DNA from: Mycolicibacterium insubricum
GTDB taxonomy: Bacteria; Actinomycetota; Actinomycetes; Mycobacteriales; Mycobacteriaceae
DNA: 64,000 nucleotides
NCBI RefSeq assembly: GCF_010731615.1
Contig: NZ_AP022618.1
Coordinates: 4,154,001 to 4,218,000 of the forward strand
Reading direction: 5' to 3'
Under the pieces are notes generated by a model. That model saw only the letters and a list, made by a program, of their open reading frames with translations, ran no database searches and was not told the DNA's origin. The position numbers and the translations under genes were made by a program. This document shows positions 23,703 to 31,901 of the stretch, piece after piece. Positions within the stretch are counted from its first letter, which is position 1. Every line of letters begins with the position of its first letter.

Positions 23703-24631
23703 CCGGGCCGGATCACCCACGGCGGATCGACGCCGAGGACCAGCACGCCGAGCGGTTCACCCTGCTGCGGCCGCTGCTGTTCACCATCGCCTACGAGATC
23801 CTCGGGTCGGCCACCGATGCCGACGACGTGCTGCAGGACAGCTACCTGCGATGGGCCGAGGTCGATCTGGCGCAGGTCCGCGACACCAAGTCCTATCTGG
23901 CGCAGCTGGTCACCCGTCAGGCGCTCAATGCGCTGCGGGCGGCCGGCCGGCGCCGCGAGGACTACGTCGGGCCGTGGCTGCCGGAGCCGCTGCTGGTGGA
24001 CCGGCAGCAGACCGCCGCCGACGCGGCCGAGGACGTCCTGCTCGCCGAATCCGTCTCGATGGCGATGCTGGTGGTGTTGGAGACCCTCTCGCCCGACGAG
24101 CGGGCGGTGTTCGTGCTGCACGACGTGTTCGGCTTCGAGCACGCCGAAATCGCCTCGGCGATAGGGAAATCCGCGGCCGCGGTCCGGCAGCTGGCGCATC
24201 GGGCCCGATCCCACGTCCAGTCCCGTCGGCGGCGGTTCGAACCCGTCGACGCCGCGATGTCGGCCGAGCTGGTCACCAGCTTCTTCGCCGCCGCGGCGAC
24301 CGGCGATGTGCAGACCCTGATGGCGATGCTGGCTCCCGATGTGGTGTGGACCGCCGACAGCGACGGCAAGGCCAGCGCCGCGCGGCGGCCGGTGCGCGGT
24401 GCCGAGCAGGTGGCCCGGCTCGTCGTCGGTCTGGTGCGACTCGGTGGGCCGGGCGCGCGGGTGGAACCGGCCATGTACAACGGCGCGCCCGCGTTCGTGC
24501 TGTACCTCGATGACCGGCTGGAGGGCGTCGTCACCGTCGAACTGACCGACGGCCTGATCACCAACTTCTACGTGATGCGCAATCCGGAGAAGCTGGGCGG
24601 CGTCCTGGTGCCCCGGCCCATCGGGCGCTGA
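23699..24631 (+). CDS. ECF41-type RNA polymerase sigma factor with SnoaL-like C-terminal domain (SigJ-like)
   Basis: A 310-residue sigma factor: region 2 near 17-80 (DADDVLQDSYLRWAEVDL), region 4 near 125-175 (LSPDERAVFVLHDVFGF, then a helix-turn-helix), and a C-terminal SnoaL-like domain from about 185. Three ECF41 hallmarks are visible: WLPEPL (93-98) in the linker, a DGK motif (222-224; family DGGGK) and NPEKL near the end (295-299; family NPDKL). In this group the fused C-terminal domain replaces a separate anti-sigma factor. It is co-translated with the oxidoreductase. M. tuberculosis SigJ is a relative, but orthology is not claimed. Confidence 0.94.
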   Translation: MTGPDHPRRIDAEDQHAERFTLLRPLLFTIAYEILGSATDADDVLQDSYLRWAEVDLAQVRDTKSYLAQLVTRQALNALRAAGRRREDYVGPWLPEPLLVDRQQTAADAAEDVLLAESVSMAMLVVLETLSPDERAVFVLHDVFGFEHAEIASAIGKSAAAVRQLAHRARSHVQSRRRRFEPVDAAMSAELVTSFFAAAATGDVQTLMAMLAPDVVWTADSDGKASAARRPVRGAEQVARLVVGLVRLGGPGARVEPAMYNGAPAFVLYLDDRLEGVVTVELTDGLITNFYVMRNPEKLGGVLVPRPIGR

Positions 24632-24642
24632 CGCCCCGGCGA

Positions 24643-24727
24643 CTGCCCTCGCGCCGAGCGTGGGGCTGAACCAACCCCGACGGCAAGAGCCGCCACGGTC
24701 GAGGAGATGGGGGTGAAACGGGGTCCC
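24643..24727 (+). repeat. intergenic sequence similar to 22361-22446 (downstream copy)
   Basis: This segment between the sigma-factor stop and pabB shares CCAACCCCGACGGC, CACGGTCGA and GGGGTGA with the segment before the sigma operon. It lacks the TGTCACA element. The two copies bracket the ECF41 operon as imperfect direct repeats. Confidence 0.55.
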
Positions 24728-24765
24728 GGTTTTGCGCGGTGGGCCGGTGAAAGCAAAGCTAAGGC

Positions 24766-26037
24766 ATGCACATCGAGCGGCTCGCCGACCTGGGCCCGGC
24801 CCCGGCGGTGCTGCGTCGGCTCTCCGTGGCGACGGCTCGGCGCGGGCTACCCGGGCCCGCGGCGCTGACCGGCGACTGGTTCGGCTCCCGCGCGCTGATC
24901 GCCCCCAGCCTGGCGACCGCCGAATGCGCGCCGGCGGCGGTCTTCGAAGCGGGCCCGACGATCGACGGCCCGCCGGGTGCCGTCGGCGGCGGCTGGCTGG
25001 GCTACCTGTCCTATCCGGACCCCGGCGCCGACGCCCGCGGGCCCCGCATCCCGGTGGCGGCCGGCGGCTGGACCGATTCGCTGCTGCGCCGCGACGCCGA
25101 CGGCACGTGGTGGTACGAGTGCCTGTCCGGCGCACTCATGCCCGGCTGGCTGTCCGGCGCCCTGGCCGCGGACGAACCGGACGGCGACTGGCACATCGAC
25201 TGGCACGCCCCCGATCCTCGCGCGCACCGCGCCGGGGTGCTGGCCTGTCTGGAGGCCATCGCCGCCGGGGAGGTCTATCAGGCCTGCGTCTGCACGCAGT
25301 TCACCGGCCGGCTGACCGGGTCGGCGTGGGCGTTCTTCGCCGACGCGGTCGCCGCGACCGACCCGGCCCGCGGGGCGTTCCTGGCCGGACCGTGGGGCGC
25401 GGTGGCCTCGCTGTCGCCGGAGCTGTTCCTGAGCCGCCGCGGTGAACTGTTGACGTCGAGCCCGATCAAGGGCACCGTCGCCGCAGCCGCCGACCCGGCG
25501 GCGCTGCGCGCCTCGGTCAAGGACGTCGCCGAGAACGTGATGATCGTCGATCTGGTCCGCAACGACCTGAGCCGTGTGGCACGCACCGGCTCGGTGACCG
25601 TCACCGAGCTGCTGGCGATCAAGCCGGCACCGGGTGTATGGCATCTGGTCTCGACGGTGACCGCTCAGGTGGCGGCGGCGGTGCCGATGCGCGACGTGCT
25701 GGAAGCCACCTTCCCGCCGGCCTCGGTGACCGGGACCCCGAAGCGCCGGGCCCGCGAACTGCTCACCGGCTGGGAGCCGCACCGACGCGGAATCTATTGT
25801 GGCACAGTCGGTATTGCCTCACCACTGGCGGGCACCGAGCTCAATGTGGCGATCCGGACCGTCGAATTCGACGCCGTCGGCCGGGCCGTCCTCGGCGTCG
25901 GCGGCGGCATCACCGCGGACTCCGACCCGGACGCCGAATGGGACGAATGCCTACACAAGGCCGCACCCACGCTTGAGCTCACGTGTAGCGACGGCAGCTG
26001 TCGAGCAGAATCTGCGCCAGCCGGTCGGGCGCGCTGA
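24766..26037 (+). CDS. pabB: aminodeoxychorismate synthase component I
   Basis: PabB converts chorismate to 4-amino-4-deoxychorismate for folate synthesis. The 423-residue chorismate-binding protein has SPIKGTVAAAADPAALRAS (the Lys of PIKGT is the PabB-type nucleophile), ENVMIVDLVRNDL, PPASVTGTPKRRA and VGGGITADSDPDAEWDEC. The pairing glutamine amidotransferase is not in this window. Start ATG at 24766. The 3' end overlaps that of the convergent hydrolase by 59 bp. Confidence 0.93.
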   Translation: MHIERLADLGPAPAVLRRLSVATARRGLPGPAALTGDWFGSRALIAPSLATAECAPAAVFEAGPTIDGPPGAVGGGWLGYLSYPDPGADARGPRIPVAAGGWTDSLLRRDADGTWWYECLSGALMPGWLSGALAADEPDGDWHIDWHAPDPRAHRAGVLACLEAIAAGEVYQACVCTQFTGRLTGSAWAFFADAVAATDPARGAFLAGPWGAVASLSPELFLSRRGELLTSSPIKGTVAAAADPAALRASVKDVAENVMIVDLVRNDLSRVARTGSVTVTELLAIKPAPGVWHLVSTVTAQVAAAVPMRDVLEATFPPASVTGTPKRRARELLTGWEPHRRGIYCGTVGIASPLAGTELNVAIRTVEFDAVGRAVLGVGGGITADSDPDAEWDECLHKAAPTLELTCSDGSCRAESAPAGRAR

Positions 26038-26716
26038 TCATCAACATGTGACCGGTATCGATCGGGATCACCGCGTCGACGCCACCGAGCGCGGCGATCC
26101 CCCGCTGCTGCGCCCGAACCGAGAGCGCCCGATCCCGCCGCGTCAAAATCCAGGTGCTAATCGTGCCGTCCGGCGCGCCCGGATTCACCGCTTTCTCGAT
26201 CAGTACGCTGGGCGGCTCGGTGCACATGCGTTCCAGGGTGAAACTTCGCTGCGCTGCGGTCATTCCGTTGGTGAAGCCGAAACGGGCCAGCGCAACCGGG
26301 ACGTCGCGGCTGCGGCCCGTCCTGGCGTAGCGACGGGCGATGAACCGGAACGGACCGGTCAAGGTGTCGGCCAGGGTGCAGCCGGCCGGCGGGACGAAGG
26401 CGCCGGCCAGGATCGTCTCCGGTACTCGCGACCCGCCGAGTCGCGAAACCACCCGGGGCACGGTCAGACCCGCCATCGAATGGCCGACGACCACCACGCG
26501 GTCAAGCCCCGCCGTGTCGATGTCGATGCACACCGCGTCGACCCAGCCGTCGATCACCGACCCCGGCGGTGGCGCAGGGCGGCCGGCCCGCCCGGGCAGA
26601 TTCACCGCGAGAACGCCGAGTTCGGGCGCCGCCTGACGGATTGCGTCGATCGTGGGATCCCAGCAGTCCGCGGAAAACCCCCCGCCGTGCACCAGCACCA
26701 GCCCCGGCATCGACAT
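25979..26716 (-). CDS. alpha/beta hydrolase (esterase-like)
   Basis: A 245-residue alpha/beta hydrolase of the AB-hydrolase-6 / EstC-like type: oxyanion region LVLVHGGGFSADCW at the N-terminus, nucleophile elbow VVGHSMAG near residue 75, and a C-terminal His in IDTGHMLMIS. ATG at 26716 has GGGGG seven bases upstream. Substrate unknown. It lies 16 bp after the rsmI stop in the same direction and overlaps pabB at the 3' end. Confidence 0.85.
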   Translation of the reverse strand: MSMPGLVLVHGGGFSADCWDPTIDAIRQAAPELGVLAVNLPGRAGRPAPPPGSVIDGWVDAVCIDIDTAGLDRVVVVGHSMAGLTVPRVVSRLGGSRVPETILAGAFVPPAGCTLADTLTGPFRFIARRYARTGRSRDVPVALARFGFTNGMTAAQRSFTLERMCTEPPSVLIEKAVNPGAPDGTISTWILTRRDRALSVRAQQRGIAALGGVDAVIPIDTGHMLMISAPDRLAQILLDSCRRYT

Positions 26717-26732
26717 CGACAGGCCCCCTGAC

Positions 26733-27569
26733 CTACTCCCGCGACTGTAGTACCGCCTGGTAGAGCGCGCGGCGCGACGGCGCACCGGGGTGGGCCGCGA
26801 CCACCTGCGCGCAGGCGTCCTTGACCCGCATGCCGTCGTCGACCAGCGCGTTCACCTCGGCCACCAGCGCGTCGGGGTCGGCGGCCGGGGTAGCACCGGC
26901 GAGCACGACGGTGATCTCGCCGAGCACCCCGTCGGCGGCCCAGTCGACCAGCTCGGCCAGGGTGCCGCGGACCACCTCCTCGTGGGTCTTGGTCAGCTCC
27001 CGGCACACCACCGCCCGGCGATCCGGCCCGAGCACCTCGGCCGCGACGGCCAGCAGCTCGGGCAGCCGGCGCGGGGACTCGAAGAACACCACCGTGCGCG
27101 GCTCGGCGGCCAGCTGTGCCAACCAGCTGCGCCGGGCCCCGTCGCGCCGCGGGGCGAACCCCTCGAAGCAGAACCGGTCGGCGGGCAGACCGGAGACGGC
27201 CAGCGCCGTCGTCACCGCGGACGGGCCGGGCAGGCAGGTGACCGGCATCCCGGCCTCGACGGCCGCCGCCACCAGCCGGTATCCCGGGTCGCTGATCAGC
27301 GGCATCCCGGCGTCGCTGACCGTCAGCACCGTCGCCCCGGCGGAGATCTCGGCCAGCAGCGCGGGCACCCGGGCGGCCTCGTTGGCGTCGAACAGGCTGA
27401 TCACCCGGCCGGTGACGGTCACACCCAGGGCGGCCGCCAGCGTCCGCAGCCGGCGGGTGTCCTCGGCGGCGACGACGTCGGCGCTGCCCAGCAGCTCACA
27501 CAGCCGCGCGGAGGCGTCTTCGGGCCGACCCAACGGGGTGGCGCCCAGGATCAGTCGGCCGCCGGTCAT
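26733..27569 (-). CDS. rsmI: 16S rRNA (cytidine-1402 2'-O) methyltransferase RsmI
   Basis: RsmI methylates the ribose of C1402 in the ribosomal P site. The 278-residue tetrapyrrole-methylase fold protein has LILGATPLGRPEDAS at the N-terminus, AAEDTRRLRTL, SDAGMPLISDPGYRLV (SAM site), PGPSAVTTALAVSGLP, and FFESPRRLPELL. ATG at 27569 starts 25 bp from the divergent pmt start, as in M. tuberculosis Rv1003/Rv1002c. Confidence 0.94.
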   Translation of the reverse strand: MTGGRLILGATPLGRPEDASARLCELLGSADVVAAEDTRRLRTLAAALGVTVTGRVISLFDANEAARVPALLAEISAGATVLTVSDAGMPLISDPGYRLVAAAVEAGMPVTCLPGPSAVTTALAVSGLPADRFCFEGFAPRRDGARRSWLAQLAAEPRTVVFFESPRRLPELLAVAAEVLGPDRRAVVCRELTKTHEEVVRGTLAELVDWAADGVLGEITVVLAGATPAADPDALVAEVNALVDDGMRVKDACAQVVAAHPGAPSRRALYQAVLQSRE

Positions 27570-27594
27570 GGCCGACAGCTTACGATCGTTGGCG

Positions 27595-29160
27595 ATGACC
27601 GCCGCCAGCCCGCAGCTTTCGGAGCGCACCGAGCCGACGGAGCGCAACGTACCCATGATCAGCCCGGCGCCCCTGGTCCCCCTTGCCGACTTCGGCCCGG
27701 TGGATCGGATGCAGGGCGCGCTGATGGCGCTGGTGATCGGCGCGCTGGCGGCCATCTCGCGGTTCCTGATGCTGCGCTCCCCGACCGATGCCGGCACGCC
27801 GGTCTTCGACGAGAAGCACTACGCTCCGCAGGCCTGGCAGCTGCTGCACAACTCCGGCGTCGAGGACAACCCCGGGTTCGGGCTGGTGGTGCACCCGCCG
27901 CTGGGCAAGCAGCTCATCGCCATCGGCGAGGCACTGTTCGGCTACAACTCGCTGGGCTGGCGGTTCACCGGCGCCGTGCTCGGTGTGGTGCTGGTGGTGC
28001 TGGTGGCCCGGATCGCGCGACGGCTGAGCCGTTCGACGATGGTCGGTGCGATCGCCGGCATCCTGCTGATCTGCGACGGCGTCAGCTTCGTCACCGCGCG
28101 CACCGCCCTGCTCGACGGGTACCTGACGGTCTTCGTCGTCGCTGCGTTCGGTGCGCTGCTGGTGGACCGGGACCAGGTCCGGGAGCGGCTGCACATCGCG
28201 CTGCTGGAGGGCCGCATCGCCGACACCCCGTGGGGCCCGCGACTGGGCGTGCGGTGGTGGCGCTTCGGCGCCGGGGTGCTGCTCGGGTGTGCGTTCGCGA
28301 CGAAGTGGTCGGGGCTGTATTTCATCGCGTTCTTCTCGGTGATGACGCTGGCTTTCGACGTCGCCGCCCGTCGCCAGTACCGGGTGCCGCGCCCGTGGCT
28401 GGGCACCCTGGTGCGTGACCTCGGCCCGCTGTCCTGGGTGATGCTGGTGATCCCGTTCGCGGTCTACCTGGCGTCCTACGCCCCGTGGTTCGCCTCCGAG
28501 ACCGCGATCAACCGCTACCAGGTGGGCCAGACCATCGGCGAACGGCAGTGGTGGCAGCCACCGGACGCGATCCGCTCGCTCTGGTACTACACGTACAAGG
28601 CCTACAGCTTCCACGCCGGGCTGACCAACTCCGCGGGCAACCACCACCCGTGGGAGTCCAAGCCGTGGACCTGGCCGATGTCGTTGCGCCCGGTGCTCTA
28701 CGCCATCGACCGCCAGGACGTGGCCGGCTGCGGCTCGGCGTCGTGCGTGCGGGTGGAGATGCTGGCGGGCACCCCGGCCCTGTGGTTCCTGGCGGTCCCG
28801 GTGCTGGCCTATACGGCCTGGCGGACGTTCGTGCGCCGGGACTGGCGCTACGCCGCGGTGCTGACCGGCTACTGCGCGGGCTGGCTGCCCTGGTTCGCCG
28901 ACATCGACCGGCAGATGTACTTCTTCTACGCCGCCCCGATGGCGCCGTTCCTGGTGCTCGGGATCGCGTTGATCTGCGGCGACATCCTCTACCGACCACC
29001 CGGGATGACCCGCGAGCGCCGGACCCTGGGTCTGATCGTGGTCTGCGTGTACGTCGCGGCGGTGTTCACCAACTTCGTCTGGTTGTTCCCGGTACTGACC
29101 GGGGTGCCCATCTCTCAGCACACCTGGGACATGGAGATCTGGCTGCCGTCCTGGCAGTAA
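27595..29160 (+). CDS. pmt: polyprenol-phosphate-mannose protein O-mannosyltransferase
   Basis: This GT39 integral membrane enzyme transfers mannose from polyprenyl-phosphomannose to Ser/Thr of proteins being exported through Sec. It has 521 residues, many transmembrane segments, the extracytoplasmic acidic motif FDEKHYAPQAW near residue 65 expected for GT39, and conserved HPPLGKQLIAIGEALFGYN, CDGVSFVTARTALLDG and NHHPWESKPWTWP. ATG at 27595 aligns with the M. tuberculosis start; a second ATG at 27655 is less likely. The last 40-odd bases are duplicated just after the stop. Confidence 0.95.
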   Translation: MTAASPQLSERTEPTERNVPMISPAPLVPLADFGPVDRMQGALMALVIGALAAISRFLMLRSPTDAGTPVFDEKHYAPQAWQLLHNSGVEDNPGFGLVVHPPLGKQLIAIGEALFGYNSLGWRFTGAVLGVVLVVLVARIARRLSRSTMVGAIAGILLICDGVSFVTARTALLDGYLTVFVVAAFGALLVDRDQVRERLHIALLEGRIADTPWGPRLGVRWWRFGAGVLLGCAFATKWSGLYFIAFFSVMTLAFDVAARRQYRVPRPWLGTLVRDLGPLSWVMLVIPFAVYLASYAPWFASETAINRYQVGQTIGERQWWQPPDAIRSLWYYTYKAYSFHAGLTNSAGNHHPWESKPWTWPMSLRPVLYAIDRQDVAGCGSASCVRVEMLAGTPALWFLAVPVLAYTAWRTFVRRDWRYAAVLTGYCAGWLPWFADIDRQMYFFYAAPMAPFLVLGIALICGDILYRPPGMTRERRTLGLIVVCVYVAAVFTNFVWLFPVLTGVPISQHTWDMEIWLPSWQ

Positions 29161-29227
29161 CCCCGCTGGTCACCGAAAGCCCAGCACACCACGGGACATG
29201 GAGATCTGGCTGCCGTCCTGGCAGTGA
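29116..29227 (+). repeat. direct repeat of the pmt 3' end spanning its stop codon
   Basis: The first copy, 29116-29160, encodes the pmt C-terminus (QHTWDMEIWLPSWQ and stop). The second, 29182-29227, repeats it nearly exactly with one extra base near its start and TGA in place of TAA. Similarity continues about 10 bp past each copy. The spacing of 66 bp suggests a tandem duplication of a segment including the gene end; the second copy is not in the pmt frame and is noncoding. Confidence 0.9.
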
Positions 29228-29291
29228 CGCCGCTACCATCGTCGACATCACGCCAACCGTCGCCGCGGCCCGGACCCGAGGAGTCAGCCTC

Positions 29292-29666
29292 ATGAAGAAA
29301 ACCCCCATCCGCCCGGCGATCGTCGGCGCCCTGGTACTGGGCGCGGCCGGGCTGTTCGGCACCGCGGCGGCGGGCGCAGATCCCGCCGGCGAACCAGAAC
29401 GCCCACCGAACTGCACGGCCGCCGATTTCGCCGGCATCGCCTCCGGCGTCGCCGCGTCCACCTCGGCGTATCTGTTCACCCACCCCGAGGTCAATGATTT
29501 CTACACCGGGCTGCACGGTCGCTCCAGCGAGGAGATGCCCACCGCCGTCCGCGAATTCTTCGATGCCCACCCGCAGGAGCACGCCGAGTTGCGGGGGATC
29601 CGCCAGCCCCTGACCGACTTCCGCGCCCGCTGCGGATACACCGGCATCGAGCAGAGTGGGGAATGA
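29292..29666 (+). CDS. secreted hemophore-like heme-binding protein
   Basis: A 124-residue precursor with a clear signal peptide (IRPAIVGALVLGAAGLFGTAAAGA) and a helical mature domain containing CTAADFAGIASGVAASTSAY, LFTHPEVNDFY, AHPQEHAELRGIRQPL and a second Cys in DFRARCGY. This is the mycobacterial haemophore (MHB) pattern, seen in Rv0203-like proteins that carry heme outside the cell. GAGGAG precedes the ATG. It ends overlapping the next small secreted gene as ATGA. Confidence 0.85.
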   Translation: MKKTPIRPAIVGALVLGAAGLFGTAAAGADPAGEPERPPNCTAADFAGIASGVAASTSAYLFTHPEVNDFYTGLHGRSSEEMPTAVREFFDAHPQEHAELRGIRQPLTDFRARCGYTGIEQSGE

Positions 29667-29977
29667 CGATGTCGAACTCGTCGACCCGCCGGGCCCGGGT
29701 GGCTGCGCTGCTCGCCATGGTGTCCTTCGCCGCGCTGCCCGGGGTGGTGCTGATGCCGGCGGGTACGGCCAACGCCGACGTGTGTGCCAGCGCGGGGCGC
29801 CGAATCACGGTCGGTGGCTGCGCCAACATCGCCGACGCGGTCGCCCCCTACGCGCCGGCACCGTCGGCCTACGCCCCGCTGCCCGAGGATCAGCCGCCGC
29901 CGCCCCCGCCCGCGCCGAACGTCCGCGGGTGCGTCGGTTACAACGGGCGGTTCGTGAGCGCCAACGGCTGCAACTGA
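29663..29977 (+). CDS. small secreted proline-rich protein
   Basis: A 104-residue precursor with a signal peptide ending near GTANA, then CASAGRRITVGGCANIADA, a proline-rich linker (PLPEDQPPPPPPAP), and a C-terminal CVGYNGRFVSANGC; four cysteines in all. ATG at 29663 overlaps the upstream stop (ATGA), but ATG at 29669 is better spaced from GGGGA and may be the true start. No family is recognised. Coupling to the hemophore gene suggests joint expression. Confidence 0.72.
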   Translation: MTMSNSSTRRARVAALLAMVSFAALPGVVLMPAGTANADVCASAGRRITVGGCANIADAVAPYAPAPSAYAPLPEDQPPPPPPAPNVRGCVGYNGRFVSANGCN

Positions 29978-30003
29978 TCCGTCGGCGCACCGGCCCGCGG
30001 TGA

Positions 30004-31221
30004 TCAGACCGGGTCGCGGGAGATCGGGCAGGACATGCAGCGCGGGCCGCCGCGGCCGGTGCCCAGCTCCGAGGCCTCGATGGGCAGTACCTCGATCCCG
30101 GCGTCGGCCAGCCGCGCGTTGGTCTGGCTGTTGCGCTCGTAGCCGACGACGACGCCCGGTGCCAGTGCGAGGGTGTTGTTGCCGTCATCCCACTGCTCCC
30201 GCTCGGCGGTGACCGCGTCCAGCCCGGTGTCGATCACCCGCAGCTTCTCGATGCCCATCGCCTCGGCGGCGGCCTCGACGAACGGGCGGGCCTGCCCGAT
30301 GCGCAGGCCGTCCCCGGTCCGCACGATGGTGTAGGCCGCCAGCGTGTCGACGATGTTCGGGTACATCACCACGGCGTCGACATCGACCATGGTGCACACG
30401 GTGTCCAGGTGCATCTGGGCTCGTTCCTGGGCGATCGGCACGGCCAGCACGGTGTGCGCCAGGTTGTCGTCGAACAGGCTGCGCGCCAAGGCTTCCGCGC
30501 CCGCGGGCGTGGTCCGTTCACCGACACCGACGGCGACCACGCCCGGGCCGAGCAGCAGCACGTCGCCGCCCTCGACCGGCGCCGAGCGGGACTCGTAGGC
30601 CCGGCGGACGCCGAGGAACCGCGGGTGGTGCGCGTAGATCAGGTCGGTCAGCGAGGTTTCGCGCATCCGGGCGGGCATCGCCAGCGAGGTGATCGCCACC
30701 CGCGCGCCGATCCAGAACGACGAGTCCCGGGTGAACAGCAGATTCGGCAGCGGGTCGATGACGAAGTCCCCGCCGTGGTGCATGCGGACCACCAGCGACT
30801 GACTGTGGTCGATCGGCAGTTCGGTGAACGTCATCCCGGCCATCAGTACGTCGGCCAGTTCAGTGGCGTCCAGGGTCCGCAGGTACGCCGAAAGTTCCTG
30901 CGCCAACGGCAATCCCAGCCGTCGGGCGTCGACGGCCGCGGAGATGCCGTGCATCCGGGCGGCACCGCTGGACATCGCCTCGGTCAACAGGTCTCCGAGC
31001 AGCAACACCTCCACACCGCGACTGCGCAGCAGGTCGGCGAACGCATCGTGTTCCTCCTGCGCGCGCGACACCCACGGCAGCCCGTCGAACAGCAGCCGGT
31101 CGTTGTTGCGCGGGGTCAACCGCAGCAGTTCGGCGCCCGGCCGGTGCAGCATGACCGCCCGCAGCCGACCCACCTCGGAATCGGCGCCCGGGACACCGTT
31201 TTCTGCCGTCACAGCTGCCAC
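30004..31221 (-). CDS. arcA: arginine deiminase
   Basis: ArcA hydrolyses arginine to citrulline and ammonia. The 405-residue protein has the guanidino-modifying fold motifs [35 protein letters not shown] and the terminal nucleophile motif RCMSCPI (Cys395). Carbamate kinase and an ornithine transcarbamylase are not adjacent, as in M. tuberculosis, so the full deiminase pathway is not local. Start GTG at 31221, with an in-frame GTG at 31212 as alternative. It is divergent from alkB. Confidence 0.95.
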   Translation of the reverse strand: MAAVTAENGVPGADSEVGRLRAVMLHRPGAELLRLTPRNNDRLLFDGLPWVSRAQEEHDAFADLLRSRGVEVLLLGDLLTEAMSSGAARMHGISAAVDARRLGLPLAQELSAYLRTLDATELADVLMAGMTFTELPIDHSQSLVVRMHHGGDFVIDPLPNLLFTRDSSFWIGARVAITSLAMPARMRETSLTDLIYAHHPRFLGVRRAYESRSAPVEGGDVLLLGPGVVAVGVGERTTPAGAEALARSLFDDNLAHTVLAVPIAQERAQMHLDTVCTMVDVDAVVMYPNIVDTLAAYTIVRTGDGLRIGQARPFVEAAAEAMGIEKLRVIDTGLDAVTAEREQWDDGNNTLALAPGVVVGYERNSQTNARLADAGIEVLPIEASELGTGRGGPRCMSCPISRDPV

Positions 31222-31273
31222 CGTATCGCCGCACCGGCCGTGTGCGCGCCGCGTCCCCTCCGTTGACAGACAT

Positions 31274-31289
31274 TCGAACTATTGTGCGA
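31274..31289. promoter_or_regulatory. LexA (SOS) box overlapping the alkB promoter
   Basis: TCGAAC-TATT-GTGCGA matches the mycobacterial LexA palindrome TCGAAC-N4-GTTCGA at 11 of 12 positions. A TACATT hexamer (31290-31295) directly downstream fits a -10 element, and the alkB GTG at 31302 is six bases beyond it. A LexA dimer here would block the promoter until DNA damage. The upstream TTGACA (31263-31268) is too far (21 bp) from this -10 to be its ideal -35. Confidence 0.7.
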
Positions 31290-31301
31290 TACATTGGCGG
31301 G

Positions 31302-31898
31302 GTGTCCGTTGCCGTGCAGGGAGCATTGTTCGACTCCGAACACCGCCGCCCGCTGGCCGGCGGCGCGTGGATCGACGTGCGCCCCGGCTGGTTCGACGCC
31401 CCGGCCGCGCTGTTCGACGAGTTGCTGGCCGCCGTCGACTGGCGGGCCGAGCGCCGCCGGATGTACGAGCGGACCCTCGACGTGCCCCGGCTGTGCAGCT
31501 TCGTCGATCTGACCACCTCCGAGGCGCCGCACCCGGTGCTCAAGGGGCTGCGCCGTCGTCTCAACGACGCCTACGCCGGCGAACTCGGCGAGCCGTTCAC
31601 CACCGCCGGCCTGTGCCTGTACCGTGACGGTGACGACAGCGTGGCCTGGCACGGCGACACCATCGGCCGTGGCCGCACCGCCGACACCATGGTCGCCATC
31701 GTCGGCCTGGGCGCCGGCCGGACCTTCGCGTTGCGGCCGCGCGGCGGCGGCTCATCGCTGCGGATCCGGCACGGCCACGGGGACCTGCTGGTGATGGGCG
31801 GCAGCTGCCAGCGGACCTGGGAGCACGCGATCCCCAAGACCAGCCGGGCGGTCGGGCCGCGGATCAGCATCCAGTTCCGCCCCCGCGGCGTGCGGTGA
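31302..31898 (+). CDS. alkB: AlkB-like Fe(II)/2-oxoglutarate dioxygenase
   Basis: A 198-residue dioxygenase that should oxidatively remove alkyl groups from DNA or RNA bases. Iron ligands are visible as H117xD119 in WHGDT and His175 in HAIPKT, and the 2-oxoglutarate arginine region as RISIQFR (near 187-193). GTG at 31302 is chosen because a -10-like TACATT ends six bases upstream, implying a leaderless mRNA. It sits under a LexA-like box, consistent with a repair role. Its 3' end is 3 bp from the convergent lipoprotein gene. Confidence 0.9.
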   Translation: MSVAVQGALFDSEHRRPLAGGAWIDVRPGWFDAPAALFDELLAAVDWRAERRRMYERTLDVPRLCSFVDLTTSEAPHPVLKGLRRRLNDAYAGELGEPFTTAGLCLYRDGDDSVAWHGDTIGRGRTADTMVAIVGLGAGRTFALRPRGGGSSLRIRHGHGDLLVMGGSCQRTWEHAIPKTSRAVGPRISIQFRPRGVR

Positions 31899-31901
31899 GG
31901 C

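Noticed and set aside
31263..31268. TTGACA as the -35 of alkB
   Set aside because: Spacing to the best -10 (TACATT) is 21 bp, too long; a LexA box lies between them, so only the -10 is proposed.
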